Assembly (NCBI RefSeq): GCF_003261055.1
Contig: NZ_CP030073.1
Location: forward strand, 1,426,001 to 1,490,000
Direction of reading: 5' to 3'
DNA length: 64,000 bases
DNA from: Streptomyces cadmiisoli
Lineage (GTDB): Bacteria; Actinomycetota; Actinomycetes; Streptomycetales; Streptomycetaceae
Below, one piece after another: positions 1 through 10,692 of the stretch; within the stretch, counting starts at the first letter, position 1, and each line of letters opens with the position of its first letter. The notes below the pieces were generated by a model. It was not told the DNA's origin. It did not search any database and saw only the letters and a list, made by a program, of their open reading frames with translations. The translations under genes were made by a program, and so were the position numbers.

Positions 1-298
1 GACAGGCCCGGCAACGGCCGCACACCGCACGCCAGTTGAGGATGACGAAGTCCCCGGGCTCCACCTCGGTGACGCCGTCGCCGACGGCCTCGACGATCCC
101 GGCGGCCTCGTGGCCGAGCAGGAAGGGGAACTCGTCGGTGATGCCGCCCTGCTTGTAGTGCAGGTCGGTGTGGCAGACCCCGGAGGCCTGGACGCGCACC
201 ACGGCCTCCCCCGGGCCGGGGTCGGGCACGACGATCGTCTCGATCCGGACCGGCTCGTCCTTCCCCGGTGCGATCACGCCGCGTACTTCCTGCGCCAT
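1..298 (-). CDS. S-(hydroxymethyl)mycothiol dehydrogenase, N-terminal part
   Basis: N-terminal 99 codons of a zinc-dependent medium-chain alcohol dehydrogenase; the rest lies beyond the left edge. Visible motifs are the catalytic zinc region GVCHTDLH, the second zinc ligand region LLGHEAAG and the start of the structural zinc cysteine cluster (CGRCRAC). The opening residues [16 protein letters not shown] match what I know of actinobacterial S-(hydroxymethyl)mycothiol (formaldehyde) dehydrogenases, which oxidise the formaldehyde adduct of mycothiol using NAD. The ATG at 298 is the only sensible start. The gene points away from the CstR-like gene and does not share its operon. A generic alcohol dehydrogenase is the alternative. 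Confidence 0.88.
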   Translation of the reverse strand, partial: MAQEVRGVIAPGKDEPVRIETIVVPDPGPGEAVVRVQASGVCHTDLHYKQGGITDEFPFLLGHEAAGIVEAVGDGVTEVEPGDFVILNWRAVCGRCRAC

Positions 299-458
299 GT
301 TGCTGACCCCTTCTGTCGGCGGGCGTCCGTCCCGCTGCCGACCCTACGCGCGACTGATCGGTAAGGGCATGGTTTCGAGGTCCGCCGTGTGACGTCGATC
401 GGGTGACCGCGCCCGCCGCCGCCCGGTACCGCCCGGCTGTCCCAGGCGGAGCCGCGGT

Positions 459-1530
<1,072 letters not shown>

Positions 1531-1616
1531 GCGACCGCGGCGACAGCCCACCGGACCCCGCGCCCCGGCTCCCCCGTACGCTGAACGCTCCCTTCGACCG
1601 GCCGAGGAGCAGCAGC

Positions 1617-3371
1617 GTGAGCAAGGCAGAGACGGATTCGGCCACGCCCCCGTGGCGCATGCTCCTCGGCTATGTCCGGCCGCACCGGTGGGCCCTGCTC
1701 GCCGGTGCCGTGCTGTCGCTGGTCACCGGGGCCACCGGGCTGCTGCTGCCGCTGGTCGCCCGCGAGCTGATCGACGACCTCTCCCACGACCGGGCCATCA
1801 CCGGCGCGCTGGTCGTCATGTCGGCTCTGGTGGTCACCAACGCGGCGCTGGGCGCGCTGGGTTCGTACGTGCTGCGGCGCACCGCGGAGTCGGTGGTCCT
1901 CGGGGCGCGGCGCACCCTGTCGTCGTACCTGCTGCGGCTGCGGATAGCCGCCGTGGACCGCAGCGAGCCGGGCGACCTGATGGCCCGCATCACCTCGGAC
2001 ACCACTCTGCTGCGCGAGGTCACCACCGACTCCCTGGTCGGTCTGGGCACCGGCGGACTCACGCTGGTCGCGACCGTGGTGATGATGGGCCTGGTCGACC
2101 CGGTGCTGCTCGCGGTCACACTCGCCGTGATCCTCGGCGCGACCGCGGTCCTCGGCGTGATCGTGCCGCGCATCAACCGGGCGAGCCGGCAGGCGCAGGA
2201 CGCGGTCGGGGTGATGGGCGCGTCGCTGGAACGCGTGCTGGGGGCGCTGCGCACGGTGAAGGCGTCCGGCGCCGAGCACCGGGAGGAGGCCACGCTGCAC
2301 TCCGCGGCCGAGGAGTCGTGGCGGCAGAGCGTGCGCGCCGCCAAGTGGTCGGCCGCCGCGGGCAACACGGCCGGACTGGCGATGCAGGTCGCGTTCATCA
2401 CGGTGCTGGCGGTGGGCGGGGCGCGGGTCGCGACCGGCGCCGTCGGCATCGGCACGCTGGTCGCGTTCCTGCTGTACGTCTTCTATCTGATGTCGCCGAT
2501 CCAGCAGGTGGTCGGCGCGATCACCCAGTACCAGTCGGGTGCCGCCGCCCTGTCCCGCATCGAGGAGGCGCTGCGCCTTCCCGCGGAGCCCGCCGCCACC
2601 GCCGCCCCGTTGCCGGCGACGGACGCCGAACCGGCCGCGCTCGCCTTCTCCGACGTCCGTTTCCGGTACGCCGAGGACCTCCCCCACGTCCATCACGGGG
2701 TGACCTTCGACGTGCCCGCCCGGGGCATGACGGCGTTCGTCGGCCCCTCCGGCGCGGGCAAGACCACCGTGTTCTCCCTCATCGAGCGGTTCTACGACCC
2801 CGAGTCCGGCGTGATCACCCTGGACGGCCGGGACCTCGGCCTGTGGGACCTGCCCCGACTGCGGTCCGCGATCGGGTACGTCGAGCAGGACGCGCCCGTC
2901 CTGTCGGGCTCGCTGCGCCAGAACCTGCTGCTCGGCCACCCGGGAGCGGACGACGACACCCTGGAACGGGTCCTGGCGACGACCCGGCTGGACGGTCTGG
3001 TGGCGCGGCTGCCGGACGGACTCGACACACTCGTCGGGCATCGCGGCACCAAGCTGTCGGGCGGTGAACGTCAGCGGGTGGCGATCGCCCGCGCGCTGCT
3101 GCGCCGCCCCCGGCTGCTGCTCCTGGACGAGGCCACCTCGCAGCTGGACGCGGTCAACGAGGCGGCGCTGCGCGACACCGTCGCCGAGGTCGCCCGCACC
3201 ACCACGGTGCTGGTCGTGGCCCATCGGCTCTCCACGGTGACGATGGCCGACCGGATCGTGGTGATGGACGCCGGCAAGGTCCGTGCGGTGGGCACCCACC
3301 GCGAACTCGTCGCCACCGACTCGCTGTACGCCGAGCTGGCGGCCACGCAGTTCCTCGCCACGGCGGGCTGA
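1617..3371 (+). CDS. ABC transporter, fused permease and ATPase (exporter type)
   Basis: 584-residue half-transporter starting at a GTG (1617) behind GAGGAG. Residues about 15-310 form the six-helix exporter membrane domain. Residues about 340-575 form the nucleotide-binding domain, with Walker [10 protein letters not shown], signature LSGGERQ, Walker B LLLLDEAT and switch His in VAHRL. One gene of this type usually acts as a homodimer, as in MsbA or LmrA multidrug and lipid exporters. The substrate cannot be read from sequence. It lies 86 bp downstream of the rhodanese gene in the same direction and could share its transcript. No partner half-transporter is adjacent. Confidence 0.9.
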   Translation: MSKAETDSATPPWRMLLGYVRPHRWALLAGAVLSLVTGATGLLLPLVARELIDDLSHDRAITGALVVMSALVVTNAALGALGSYVLRRTAESVVLGARRTLSSYLLRLRIAAVDRSEPGDLMARITSDTTLLREVTTDSLVGLGTGGLTLVATVVMMGLVDPVLLAVTLAVILGATAVLGVIVPRINRASRQAQDAVGVMGASLERVLGALRTVKASGAEHREEATLHSAAEESWRQSVRAAKWSAAAGNTAGLAMQVAFITVLAVGGARVATGAVGIGTLVAFLLYVFYLMSPIQQVVGAITQYQSGAAALSRIEEALRLPAEPAATAAPLPATDAEPAALAFSDVRFRYAEDLPHVHHGVTFDVPARGMTAFVGPSGAGKTTVFSLIERFYDPESGVITLDGRDLGLWDLPRLRSAIGYVEQDAPVLSGSLRQNLLLGHPGADDDTLERVLATTRLDGLVARLPDGLDTLVGHRGTKLSGGERQRVAIARALLRRPRLLLLDEATSQLDAVNEAALRDTVAEVARTTTVLVVAHRLSTVTMADRIVVMDAGKVRAVGTHRELVATDSLYAELAATQFLATAG

Positions 3372-3508
3372 ACCGGCGGGCCCGTCACGCCGCTCGGTGG
3401 GGTCCGGGCGCCGGCTGGGCTTGCCGTGGCCGACGGGGCGGAGGAGGCTCGAAGGAGAGGCCCCCGCGGCCCGCTCCCGCCGGGTCGCGGCCCTGCGAGG
3501 AGGTCACG

Positions 3509-3877
3509 ATGGGAACCGGGGCAAGCCCCGTCTTCGACGCCGAGACGTTGCGCCGCGCCGTCGAGGGGAATCCGAACACGCTGCTGTCGCTCTACGCCGA
3601 CGACGCCGAACTGCGTGTGGTGGACCGCGACGCCCAGCCCAGCCGTCCGCGGCTGCTGCACGGCCGCGACGAGATCAGCGCGCTGCTCGACGACGTGTAC
3701 AGCCGCGACATGACACACCGGCTGGAGAACTGCGTCATCCAGGGCGACCACGCGGCCTTCAGCGAGTCCTGCGAGTACGCGGACGGCGTCCGCGTACTCG
3801 CCGAATCGATGATCACGCTGCGCGACGGCCGGATCGTCGAGCAGACCATGATCCAGGCCTGGGACGACAAGCGGTGA
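3509..3877 (+). CDS. NTF2-like (SnoaL-type) fold protein
   Basis: 122 residues. The pattern of an early helix (LRRAVEGNPNTLLSLYADDAELRV), a short loop with a HGRDEISALLDD helix, then strands rich in charged residues matches the NTF2/SnoaL alpha+beta barrel. Such barrels bind small hydrophobic ligands or act as isomerases, cyclases or unknown enzymes. A strong GAGGAGGT ribosome binding site precedes the ATG at 3509. The gene is separate from the ABC transporter by 137 bp. Function cannot be stated beyond the fold. Confidence 0.75.
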   Translation: MGTGASPVFDAETLRRAVEGNPNTLLSLYADDAELRVVDRDAQPSRPRLLHGRDEISALLDDVYSRDMTHRLENCVIQGDHAAFSESCEYADGVRVLAESMITLRDGRIVEQTMIQAWDDKR

Positions 3878-3965
3878 CGGCCTTCGGACCGTCGCGAGCG
3901 GCACGCTGGCCCCGGTGAGGGCACCCTCGACGGGTGCGCTCGGCGCGGGGTGCCCGCGACGGAAC

Positions 3966-3991
3966 CGGCCCGTCGGCCGGCCGACGGGCCG
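3966..3991. terminator. 26-bp palindrome between convergent genes
   Basis: A perfect inverted repeat without spacer (each arm CGGCCCGTCGGCC or its complement). It lies between the end of the NTF2-like gene (3877) and the convergent end of the ribosomal protection gene (4134). A smaller stem-loop GCACCC-N5-GGGTGC lies at 3921-3937. Neither has a U-tract, which is normal for Streptomyces. The position fits a bidirectional terminator. The rest of 3878-4133 shows no coding bias. Confidence 0.55.
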
Positions 3992-4133
3992 CGGGCCCAC
4001 GCCCTGAAGTCCTTTCGGTGGATCGACCAGCCGCGCAGCCCACACTCCCCGAGTCACCCCTCGGCCGATCGACCGCCCTCCCCCTCGGATCCGTCCGCCG
4101 GGCGCGGTCCGCGTGCGGCGGGCCACCGGAGGG

Positions 4134-6104
4134 TCAACCTCCCACCCGCCGGGTCACGTTGAGCAGGTACTCCTTCCGGTCGAGCGGATTGTGGTCGGTG
4201 CGGGGACGCTCGGGGACCGTGCGTCGCACGACCTGGGCGTAGTGGTCGAAGGCGCTCTCCAGCTCGCCCTCGCCGCGGGTGAGCCCCGGCAGCTGCTGCT
4301 CCAGCGCGTGGACGTGGACCGCGGGCACCGTGCCCTCCAGGACGCAGCCGGCGCCGTGCGACTCCGTCGTGCGCGGCACGGCCCGCGCCGCGGCCAGCAC
4401 CGGCAGAAGCGCGCCCAGGGTGTCCGCGGGGGCCTCGATGCGGAAGCGGTGCATCGGCTCGTGCACCGAGGTGCCCGCCCGCCGCAGCGCCTCGATCAGC
4501 ACCAGCGGCGTCAGGCCGCGGAAGTCCGCGCCGGTGCTCGACATGCTCTTGTCGAAGCCCTGGTGAGCGTGGCTCTGCCGGGGCGAATAGCCGGAGTGCG
4601 TCATGGTGACCGTGCAGTCGGCAACCCGCCAGCCGTGCAGGCCCTGCCCGAGCGTCTCCCGGACGGTGTCCTCCACCGCCTTGAAGAACGCGTACGGCAT
4701 CGATCCCAGCTCCACCTCCAGCCGGAACTCCGTGCCCGCGCCGGCCGGTGCCGGATCGACGCGGAGCCCCACCGTCGCGAGGAAGGGGTTGGCACCCTGC
4801 TTGTTGAACTCGACGGCCGCGCCCGACCCGACCGCCCGCTCGACGCACAGGGGCGTCGTCTCCCGGAAGCCGACGTCCAGGCCGTACTCGTCGGCCAGCG
4901 TCGCCTGCACCACCTCCTTCTGCACCTCCCCGTAGAGGGAGACCGAGATCTCCCGGCGCACCCGGTCGTGCCGCAGGGCGATCAGCGGGTCCTGCTCGGC
5001 CAGCCGGGTGAGCGCGACGTGCAGGGCACCGCGGTCCACCTCCGGGCCGGGCACCACCACCGTCTCCAGGGTGGGCGGGGCGAACAGCCGCCCGTGCGGC
5101 GCGCGCGGCAGGCCGACGCTGTCGCCGATCCTGATGTCGGTCAGGCCCCACAGCCGGGCGATCCGGCCGGCGGGCACCTCGTCGCGCCGGACGTCGCCGC
5201 CGCGGTCGAAGACGGTGAGCGCGGTGATCCTGCCCTCGCCGCCCGGCCCGCCGCACGCCACCTTGTCCCGGACGCGCAGCGTGCCGGAGAACATCCGGGC
5301 GTAGGCGATCTTCTCCCCCGCCGGTCCCCGCTCGACCTTGAAGACGGTGCCCGAGACGGGCCCCCGGGGGTCGCCGGCGGCGGCCGGGAGCAGGTCCCTG
5401 ATGCCCTCGGCCAGCGCGGCGACACCCGCGCCGGTGACGGCGGATCCCGCGTACACCGGATGGACGGCCGCCTGCCGGGTGCGGGCCGACAGGGAGGCAC
5501 GCAGACGGTCCGGGCCGACCGTGCCGTCCACGTAGGCGGCCAGCAGATCGTCGTCGTGGTCCGCGAGGACGTCGAGCGCGGCGGGCCCGATGTGCGGTGC
5601 GAAGCGGGCCGCGCGGGTTCCGAGGCCGGTGGCCGAGCCCATGGGCACGACCGCCGCCGAGAGCCGGTCCGTCAGCTCCCGCAGCACCTCCTCGTACCGC
5701 GCGCCGCGCCGGTCGATCTTGTTGACGAAGATCAGCGCGGGGATCCGCAGACGGCGCAGGGTCCGCATCAGGACGCGGGTCTGCGCCTGTACGCCCTCGA
5801 CGGCCGAGACCACCAGCACGGCGCCGTCCAGGACGCCGAGCACCCGCTCCACCTCCGCGATGAAGTCGGGGTGGCCGGGTGTGTCGATGAGGTTGACGGT
5901 CACGTCGTCGAGCGGGAACGAGACGACGGCCGACCTGATGGTGATGCCGCGCCGGCGTTCCAGCGCGAGGGTGTCGGTCTGCGTACTGCCGGCGTCGACG
6001 CTGCCGATCTCGTCGATCACTCCGGCCGAGTGCAGCAGCCGTTCGGTCAGGCTGGTCTTACCTGCGTCGACGTGCGCGAGAATTCCCAGGTTGAGCAGGG
6101 GCAC
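4134..6104 (-). CDS. EF-G-like ribosomal protection protein (OtrA/TetM family)
   Basis: 656-residue translational GTPase with P-loop AHVDAGKTS (10-18), switch II DTPGHPDF (74-81) and NKID (128-131). EF-G-like domains II-V follow. Its length equals that of tetracycline ribosomal protection proteins (about 640-660) and is clearly shorter than EF-G (about 700), because the G' insertion is absent. Such proteins bind the ribosome and dislodge tetracycline; Streptomyces carry otr(A)-type members. The start is GTG at 6104, with AAAGGA 11 nt upstream. A 36-codon ORF overlaps the start. Chromosomal members vary in activity, so actual resistance is inferred and not shown. Confidence 0.85.
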   Translation of the reverse strand: MPLLNLGILAHVDAGKTSLTERLLHSAGVIDEIGSVDAGSTQTDTLALERRRGITIRSAVVSFPLDDVTVNLIDTPGHPDFIAEVERVLGVLDGAVLVVSAVEGVQAQTRVLMRTLRRLRIPALIFVNKIDRRGARYEEVLRELTDRLSAAVVPMGSATGLGTRAARFAPHIGPAALDVLADHDDDLLAAYVDGTVGPDRLRASLSARTRQAAVHPVYAGSAVTGAGVAALAEGIRDLLPAAAGDPRGPVSGTVFKVERGPAGEKIAYARMFSGTLRVRDKVACGGPGGEGRITALTVFDRGGDVRRDEVPAGRIARLWGLTDIRIGDSVGLPRAPHGRLFAPPTLETVVVPGPEVDRGALHVALTRLAEQDPLIALRHDRVRREISVSLYGEVQKEVVQATLADEYGLDVGFRETTPLCVERAVGSGAAVEFNKQGANPFLATVGLRVDPAPAGAGTEFRLEVELGSMPYAFFKAVEDTVRETLGQGLHGWRVADCTVTMTHSGYSPRQSHAHQGFDKSMSSTGADFRGLTPLVLIEALRRAGTSVHEPMHRFRIEAPADTLGALLPVLAAARAVPRTTESHGAGCVLEGTVPAVHVHALEQQLPGLTRGEGELESAFDHYAQVVRRTVPERPRTDHNPLDRKEYLLNVTRRVGG

Positions 6105-6168
6105 TGAGCGTCATGTCCTTTGTGGTGGGGGTCGTTCCTTCGCGGCTGGACATGAACGCTGCGCGCAT
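6058..6168 (-). other. possible leader peptide overlapping the ribosomal protection gene
   Basis: A 36-codon ORF starts at ATG 6168 behind GAGGAG-N6, a better ribosome binding site than that of the downstream gene. It runs in a different frame across the GTG start at 6104 and stops at TAA 6058, 47 bases inside the gene. The product begins MRAAFMSSREG and ends in an Arg run. Upstream ORFs that respond to stalled ribosomes control many antibiotic-protection genes in actinomycetes and firmicutes. This arrangement is compatible with that, but nothing in the sequence proves translation. Confidence 0.35.
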
Positions 6169-6374
6169 CTGCTGCTCCTCACGGTGCGGTGAACGGGTCC
6201 GTGCAGTGCAGCAGAGCCGGCTGCCGCGGGCAACGGAATTAGCACCGCGCCGGCCGGCGGCGGGCGCGCGGACCGCTGGAATGGCGGTGTCGCCGCGGAG
6301 CGTGGACGCTTTCGTCAAGGGACGCGGCAGCGCCGGACGACGGGGGTGCGCGGCCACGGTGAGAGGAGCCGAAC

Positions 6375-7475
6375 GTGCGTGACATCCTTCCGGCACTGAA
6401 CGGCTGGTACACCCGACGGACACCGTTCGGGCTGGCCACGGTGGTGGCGGTGAGCCGCAGCACGCCCCGGGACCCGGGCGCCGCCATGGCCGTGGGGCCG
6501 GACGACGAGGTCGTCGGGAGCGTGTCCGGGGGCTGTGTCGAGGGCGCGGTGTTCGAGCTCGCCCGGGAGGTGGTCGCGACCGGTGAGGCTCGGCTGGAGA
6601 CATTCGGGTACAGCGACGACGACGCGTTCGCGGTCGGTCTGACCTGCGGCGGTGAGATCACCCTGCTGGTGCGGCCGGTCACGCCCGAACGGGATCCCTC
6701 GTTCGGCGAGGTGGCGGAGTCGGTCGCGGCGGGCCGGCCGGTGACCGTGGCCACGGTGATCGACGGGCCGGCGCCGCGCGGGGCGGCCCTCGCCGTCTGG
6801 CCCGACCGGGTCTCCGGCACCCTGGGCACGCCCGGTCTGGACGTGGCAGTGACGGCCGACGCGCGCGGTGAACTCGCTCTGGGCGCCACGGGTGTGCGCC
6901 ACTACGGGGCGCACGGGGAGCGGCGCGAGGACGACGTCGCGGTGTTCCTGCACTCGTTCGCGCCACCGCCGCGGATGCTGGTGTTCGGCGCGATCGACTA
7001 CGCGGCGGCGGTCGCCCGTATCGGTGACTTCCTCGGCTACCGGGTCACCGTGTGCGACGCGCGTCCGGTGTTCGCCACCGCCAAGCGCTTCCCGCCGGGC
7101 GTGGAGGTGGTCGTGGACTGGCCGCACCGCTATCTGCGCGGCACCGACACCGACGAGCGCACGGTGGTCTGCGTGCTCACGCACGACCCGAAGTTCGACG
7201 TGCCGCTCCTGGAGGTGGCGCTGCGCCGGCCCGCCGCCTACATCGGGGCGATGGGCAGCCGCCGCACACACGACGAGCGGGCCAAACGCCTGGCCGAGGC
7301 GGGGGTCGGCGACGCGGAGACGGCGCGGCTGCGCTCGCCGGTCGGTCTCGACCTCGGGGCCCGTACGCCGGAGGAGGTGGCCGTGTCCGTCGCGGCCGAG
7401 ATCGTCGCGCTGCGCTGGGGCGGCAGCGGGGCTCCGCTGACGGCGACGGCGGGGGCGATCCACCCGCCGTCGTGA
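6375..7475 (+). CDS. XdhC/CoxI family protein
   Basis: 366 residues. The N-terminal half carries the XdhC_CoxI signature (GAAMAVGPDDEVVGSVSGGC). The C-terminal half is the XdhC Rossmann-like domain with LVFGAIDYAAAVARIGDFLG and the conserved IGAMGSRRTH. XdhC proteins insert or sulfurate the molybdenum cofactor of xanthine-dehydrogenase-type enzymes. No molybdenum hydroxylase subunits are encoded in this window, so this copy is orphaned. GTG start at 6375 behind GAGAGGAG. It is divergent from the ribosomal protection gene across a 270-bp region holding the promoters and the possible leader ORF. Confidence 0.9.
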   Translation: MRDILPALNGWYTRRTPFGLATVVAVSRSTPRDPGAAMAVGPDDEVVGSVSGGCVEGAVFELAREVVATGEARLETFGYSDDDAFAVGLTCGGEITLLVRPVTPERDPSFGEVAESVAAGRPVTVATVIDGPAPRGAALAVWPDRVSGTLGTPGLDVAVTADARGELALGATGVRHYGAHGERREDDVAVFLHSFAPPPRMLVFGAIDYAAAVARIGDFLGYRVTVCDARPVFATAKRFPPGVEVVVDWPHRYLRGTDTDERTVVCVLTHDPKFDVPLLEVALRRPAAYIGAMGSRRTHDERAKRLAEAGVGDAETARLRSPVGLDLGARTPEEVAVSVAAEIVALRWGGSGAPLTATAGAIHPPS

Positions 7476-7515
7476 ACCGCCGCGGGCGCCCGGCGCCGCC
7501 CGCGGCGCGCCCGCC

Positions 7516-8016
7516 TCAGCGCGGCGGCAGCCGGTGCAGCGTCACGTCGGCCAGGGCGCCGTCGGCGACGACCGCGGTGAGGTACGTACAGTCCGGCTGA
7601 CGGCGGCGGTCGGTCGGGGAGCCCGGGTTGAGCAGCCGCAGACCGGTGGGGGCCGTGGTGTCCCACGGGATGTGGGAGTGCCCGAAGACAAGGACGTCAG
7701 CGTCGGGGAAGCGGGCGGCGCAGCGCGCCTCCCGGCCCTGGGCGGGGCCGGTCTCGTGGACGACGGCGAAGCGCAGGCCGTCGAGTACGGCGTACGCCAC
7801 CTCGGGCAGCCGGGCGCGCAGCTCGGCGCCGTCGTTGTTGCCGTACACGGCGACGAGCCGTCGGCAGCGGCTCTCCAGCAGGTCGAGGGTGGCGGTGTCG
7901 ACCCAGTCCCCGGCGTGGAACACCACGTCGGCGTGCGGGAGTTCCGCGAGCAGCTGCTCCGGCAGCGCCTTGGCGCGCTTCGGCAGATGGGTGTCGAACA
8001 TCAGGAGCAGGCGCAC
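7516..8016 (-). CDS. YfcE-type metallophosphoesterase
   Basis: 166 residues with the calcineurin-like metal-binding motifs in order: FDTH (metal 1), GDW, GNND, a mid-protein His (VVHETG) and GHSH. The compact length matches the YfcE/MJ0936 subfamily, soluble phosphodiesterases of unclear natural substrate. The first motif is usually preceded by Ser (SDTH) and here by Phe. Starts at GTG 8016. Convergent with xdhC, 40 bp between stops; divergent from the glycosyltransferase. Confidence 0.87.
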   Translation of the reverse strand: MRLLLMFDTHLPKRAKALPEQLLAELPHADVVFHAGDWVDTATLDLLESRCRRLVAVYGNNDGAELRARLPEVAYAVLDGLRFAVVHETGPAQGREARCAARFPDADVLVFGHSHIPWDTTAPTGLRLLNPGSPTDRRRQPDCTYLTAVVADGALADVTLHRLPPR

Positions 8017-8138
8017 GCACTCAGCGTAGAGCGGCGCTCACGCGCGGGGGCGCCGGCGGCCCCGCGCGGGTTAGCATCTGGCAACGCGCACCAAACCCTT
8101 CCGTAAACGGCAAGCGACCCCGAGGGGGCCCGGAGCCC

Positions 8139-10079
8139 ATGCCGGTCAAGGTCAGCGTCGTCGTCCCCGTCTACAACCCGGGGCGTTACATCGAGGACTG
8201 CGTGGCGTCGCTGCTGCGGCAGTCGCTGCCGCCCGACGAGTACGAAGTGATCTTCGTGGACGACGGGTCGACCGACGGCACGCCCGCCCTGCTGGACGCG
8301 CTCGCCGCCGAACACTCCCGGGTGCACGTCGTCCACCAGGCGAACTCCGGCTGGTCGGGCAAGCCCCGCAACGTCGGAATCGCCGCCGCCCGCGGCGAGT
8401 ACGTGATGTTCGTGGACAACGACGACTACCTGGGCGACGAGGCCCTGGAGCGGATGTACGACTACGGGGTGGCCAACGGCGCCGACGTCGTGGTCGGCAA
8501 GATGGCGGGCCGCGGACGCGGGGTCCCGGTGGAGCTGTTCCGGGTCGACCGCCCGCGCGCCGGCGTCGACGACGCCCCGCTCATCGACAGCCTCACCCCG
8601 CACAAGATGGTCCGCCGCGCGTTCCTGGACCGCACCGGACTGCGGTTCCCCGAGGGCCGGCGGCGGCTGGAGGACCACGTCTTCGTCACCGAGGCGTATC
8701 TGCGCGCGGACAACGTCTCCGTGCTCGCCGACTACGTCTGCTACTACCACGTCCGCCGCGACGACTCCTCCAACGCCGGCTTCCAGCGCTTCGACCCGGT
8801 CGGGTACTTCAAGAACCTGCGGGAGGCACTGGACGTCGTCGAGCGGTACACCGAGCCGGGTCCGCTGCGCGACCGGCTGTTCCGGCGGTGGCTGCGGGTC
8901 GAGATGGTGGAGCGGCTGCGCGGGCGGCGGCTGCTGTCACTGCCGGAGGACTTCCGCCGCGACCTGTTCGAGCAGATCCACCAGGTGGTGGTGGAACGCT
9001 TCGGCCCGGGTGTCGCGGCCGGACTCCCGGCGGCGCAGCGCGTCGTGGCCGTGCTGGCCGCCGCGGGCCGCCTCGACGACGTGATGGCCCTCGCCGAATG
9101 GGAGGCGTCGGTCGGGCTCGTCGCCCGTACCGAGCGGGTGGAGTGGCGGGACGGCGCGCTGCACGTCGGGCTCAGCGCCGAGTTCACGCTGCGCGGCGAG
9201 CCGATGACCTTCGCGAAGGGAGGCGCCCGGCCCTCCTTCGACGCGCCGCCGCGCGATGCGGCCGAGGCGGTGGCATGGCTGGACGCCGACAGCGTGGCGC
9301 GCTTCGGGACGGCCGCCCTGGACCTGGTGCTGCGCGACCGGGCCAGTTCGGCCTCGTACTTCCAGCCGGTGCGGACGACCCACGAGACCGTCCCGGCCGG
9401 TGACGGCGACCGGGTCCGACTGGTGCTGCGCGCGACGGCGACCGCGGACCCCCGCACGGCGGCCGGCGGCATGCGGCTGGACGGCGGGCTCTGGGACGCG
9501 TTCGTGCGGGTCAGGCTGGGCGGCTGGACCAAGGAGTGCCGCCTGGGCCGCGGCAGCGCGGCGGCCCTGCCGCACGCCGGCGTCGTGGCCGGCCGGGTGG
9601 TCCTGCCCTACTGGACCGAACCGCACGCCAACCTCTCCCTGGACGTCGACCGGGCCCGCGACCGGCTGGGCCTCGGCCGGTCGGGGCGGCGCGAGGCCGG
9701 TGTCTCCGGCGGCGCGCTGCGTGCGGCACTGCCGCTGTACGTCCCGGACACCACCGAGGTGCGCCTGCGGCTGACCGGCCCGGCGAACAGGCTGGACGTG
9801 CCGGCCACGCTCGCCCCGGGCGGGCGCCTGGAGGCCGCGCTGCCGGTCGCCGAACTGGCCGGCGCGACCTGGCGGACCGCTCTGGGCCCGGCCCCCCACA
9901 CCCCCGGCGAGCCCCGTTTCCTGCCGCTGCCGCTCACCCTGCGAGGCAGGGCGGGCGGCGTCCGGCTGGTGCGCACCGCGCGCCCGGGGCTTCCGGGACG
10001 GCTGGCCCGCAGGGCGCGGCGCGTGCTGCGGGCGGCACTGAGACGGGCGGCGGACCGGGTGCGGACGGCGAGGAGGTGA
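8139..10079 (+). CDS. family 2 glycosyltransferase with TarS-like C-terminal region
   Basis: 646 residues. The N-terminal 230 are a GT-A family 2 transferase: VVVPVYNPGRYIEDCVASLL, nucleotide-binding VDDGSTDGT, and the metal-binding VDNDDYL in place of DxD. No transmembrane helix is visible. The long beta-rich remainder resembles the C-terminal half of wall-teichoic-acid beta-glycosyltransferases such as TarS. The protein ends in an Arg-rich tail (about the last 40 residues), which may contact anionic lipid or polymer. It is followed 4 bp later by rfbC, so the sugar donor may be dTDP-L-rhamnose, but donor and acceptor are inferred from context only. ATG at 8139 behind CGGAG. Confidence 0.82.
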   Translation: MPVKVSVVVPVYNPGRYIEDCVASLLRQSLPPDEYEVIFVDDGSTDGTPALLDALAAEHSRVHVVHQANSGWSGKPRNVGIAAARGEYVMFVDNDDYLGDEALERMYDYGVANGADVVVGKMAGRGRGVPVELFRVDRPRAGVDDAPLIDSLTPHKMVRRAFLDRTGLRFPEGRRRLEDHVFVTEAYLRADNVSVLADYVCYYHVRRDDSSNAGFQRFDPVGYFKNLREALDVVERYTEPGPLRDRLFRRWLRVEMVERLRGRRLLSLPEDFRRDLFEQIHQVVVERFGPGVAAGLPAAQRVVAVLAAAGRLDDVMALAEWEASVGLVARTERVEWRDGALHVGLSAEFTLRGEPMTFAKGGARPSFDAPPRDAAEAVAWLDADSVARFGTAALDLVLRDRASSASYFQPVRTTHETVPAGDGDRVRLVLRATATADPRTAAGGMRLDGGLWDAFVRVRLGGWTKECRLGRGSAAALPHAGVVAGRVVLPYWTEPHANLSLDVDRARDRLGLGRSGRREAGVSGGALRAALPLYVPDTTEVRLRLTGPANRLDVPATLAPGGRLEAALPVAELAGATWRTALGPAPHTPGEPRFLPLPLTLRGRAGGVRLVRTARPGLPGRLARRARRVLRAALRRAADRVRTARR

Positions 10080-10083
10080 CGGG

Positions 10084-10692
10084 GTGCGCCCACTGGACAT
10101 CGACGGCGCCTGGGTGCTGGAGCCCAAGGTCTTCCCGGACGACCGGGGCAGTTTCCACGAGTGGTACCGCGGCGCGGAGTTCCGCGAGGCGACCGGCCAA
10201 GACCTCGACCTCGCGCAGGCCAACTGCTCCGTATCACGGCGGGGCGTGCTGCGCGGGGTGCACTTCGCCCAAGTGCCGCCGGGGCAGGCGAAGTACATCA
10301 CCTGCGTGCGCGGTGCCGTCCTCGACGTGGTGGTCGACCTGCGGGTCGGCTCCCCCGCGTTCGGCAAGTGGGAGGCGGTACGGCTCGACGACGGCGCGCA
10401 TCACGCGCTGTTCCTCGCCGAAGGGCTCGGGCACGCGTTCATGGCGCTGACCGACGACGCCACGGTGGTGTACCTGTGCTCGACACCGTACGCACCGGAG
10501 CGCGAGCACGCGGTGCATCCGCTCGACCCTGAGCTGGGCATCGACTGGCCGGCGGACGTGCCGCCGGTGCTGTCGCCGAAGGACGCGCAGGCCCCGTCGC
10601 TGGCGGAGGTGCGCCGGGCGGGGCTGCTGCCCTCGTACGAGGAGTGTGTGGCGCACCGGGAGCGGCTGCGCGGGCTCAGCGGCCCACGGTGA
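10084..10692 (+). CDS. rfbC: dTDP-4-dehydrorhamnose 3,5-epimerase
   Basis: 202 residues, a cupin-fold RmlC epimerase. Diagnostic segments are GVLRGVHFA (catalytic His), KYITCVRGAVLDVVVDLR and LFLAEGLGHAFMAL. It converts dTDP-4-dehydro-6-deoxy-D-xylo-hexose to the L-lyxo form, the third step to dTDP-L-rhamnose. GTG start at 10084 behind GAGGAG inside the end of the glycosyltransferase gene, so the two are co-transcribed. It is on the opposite strand from rfbA, rfbB and rfbD. Its 3' end overlaps that of the methyltransferase by 17 bp. Confidence 0.93.
   Translation: MRPLDIDGAWVLEPKVFPDDRGSFHEWYRGAEFREATGQDLDLAQANCSVSRRGVLRGVHFAQVPPGQAKYITCVRGAVLDVVVDLRVGSPAFGKWEAVRLDDGAHHALFLAEGLGHAFMALTDDATVVYLCSTPYAPEREHAVHPLDPELGIDWPADVPPVLSPKDAQAPSLAEVRRAGLLPSYEECVAHRERLRGLSGPR

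Noticed and set aside
1617..3371. Lantibiotic immunity transporter linked to the peptide operon
   Set aside because: It lies 20 kb away with a separate regulator and has no peptidase domain.
6375..7475. Molybdenum hydroxylase gene cluster marked by xdhC
   Set aside because: No xdhA/xdhB-type subunits or other cofactor genes lie in the window.
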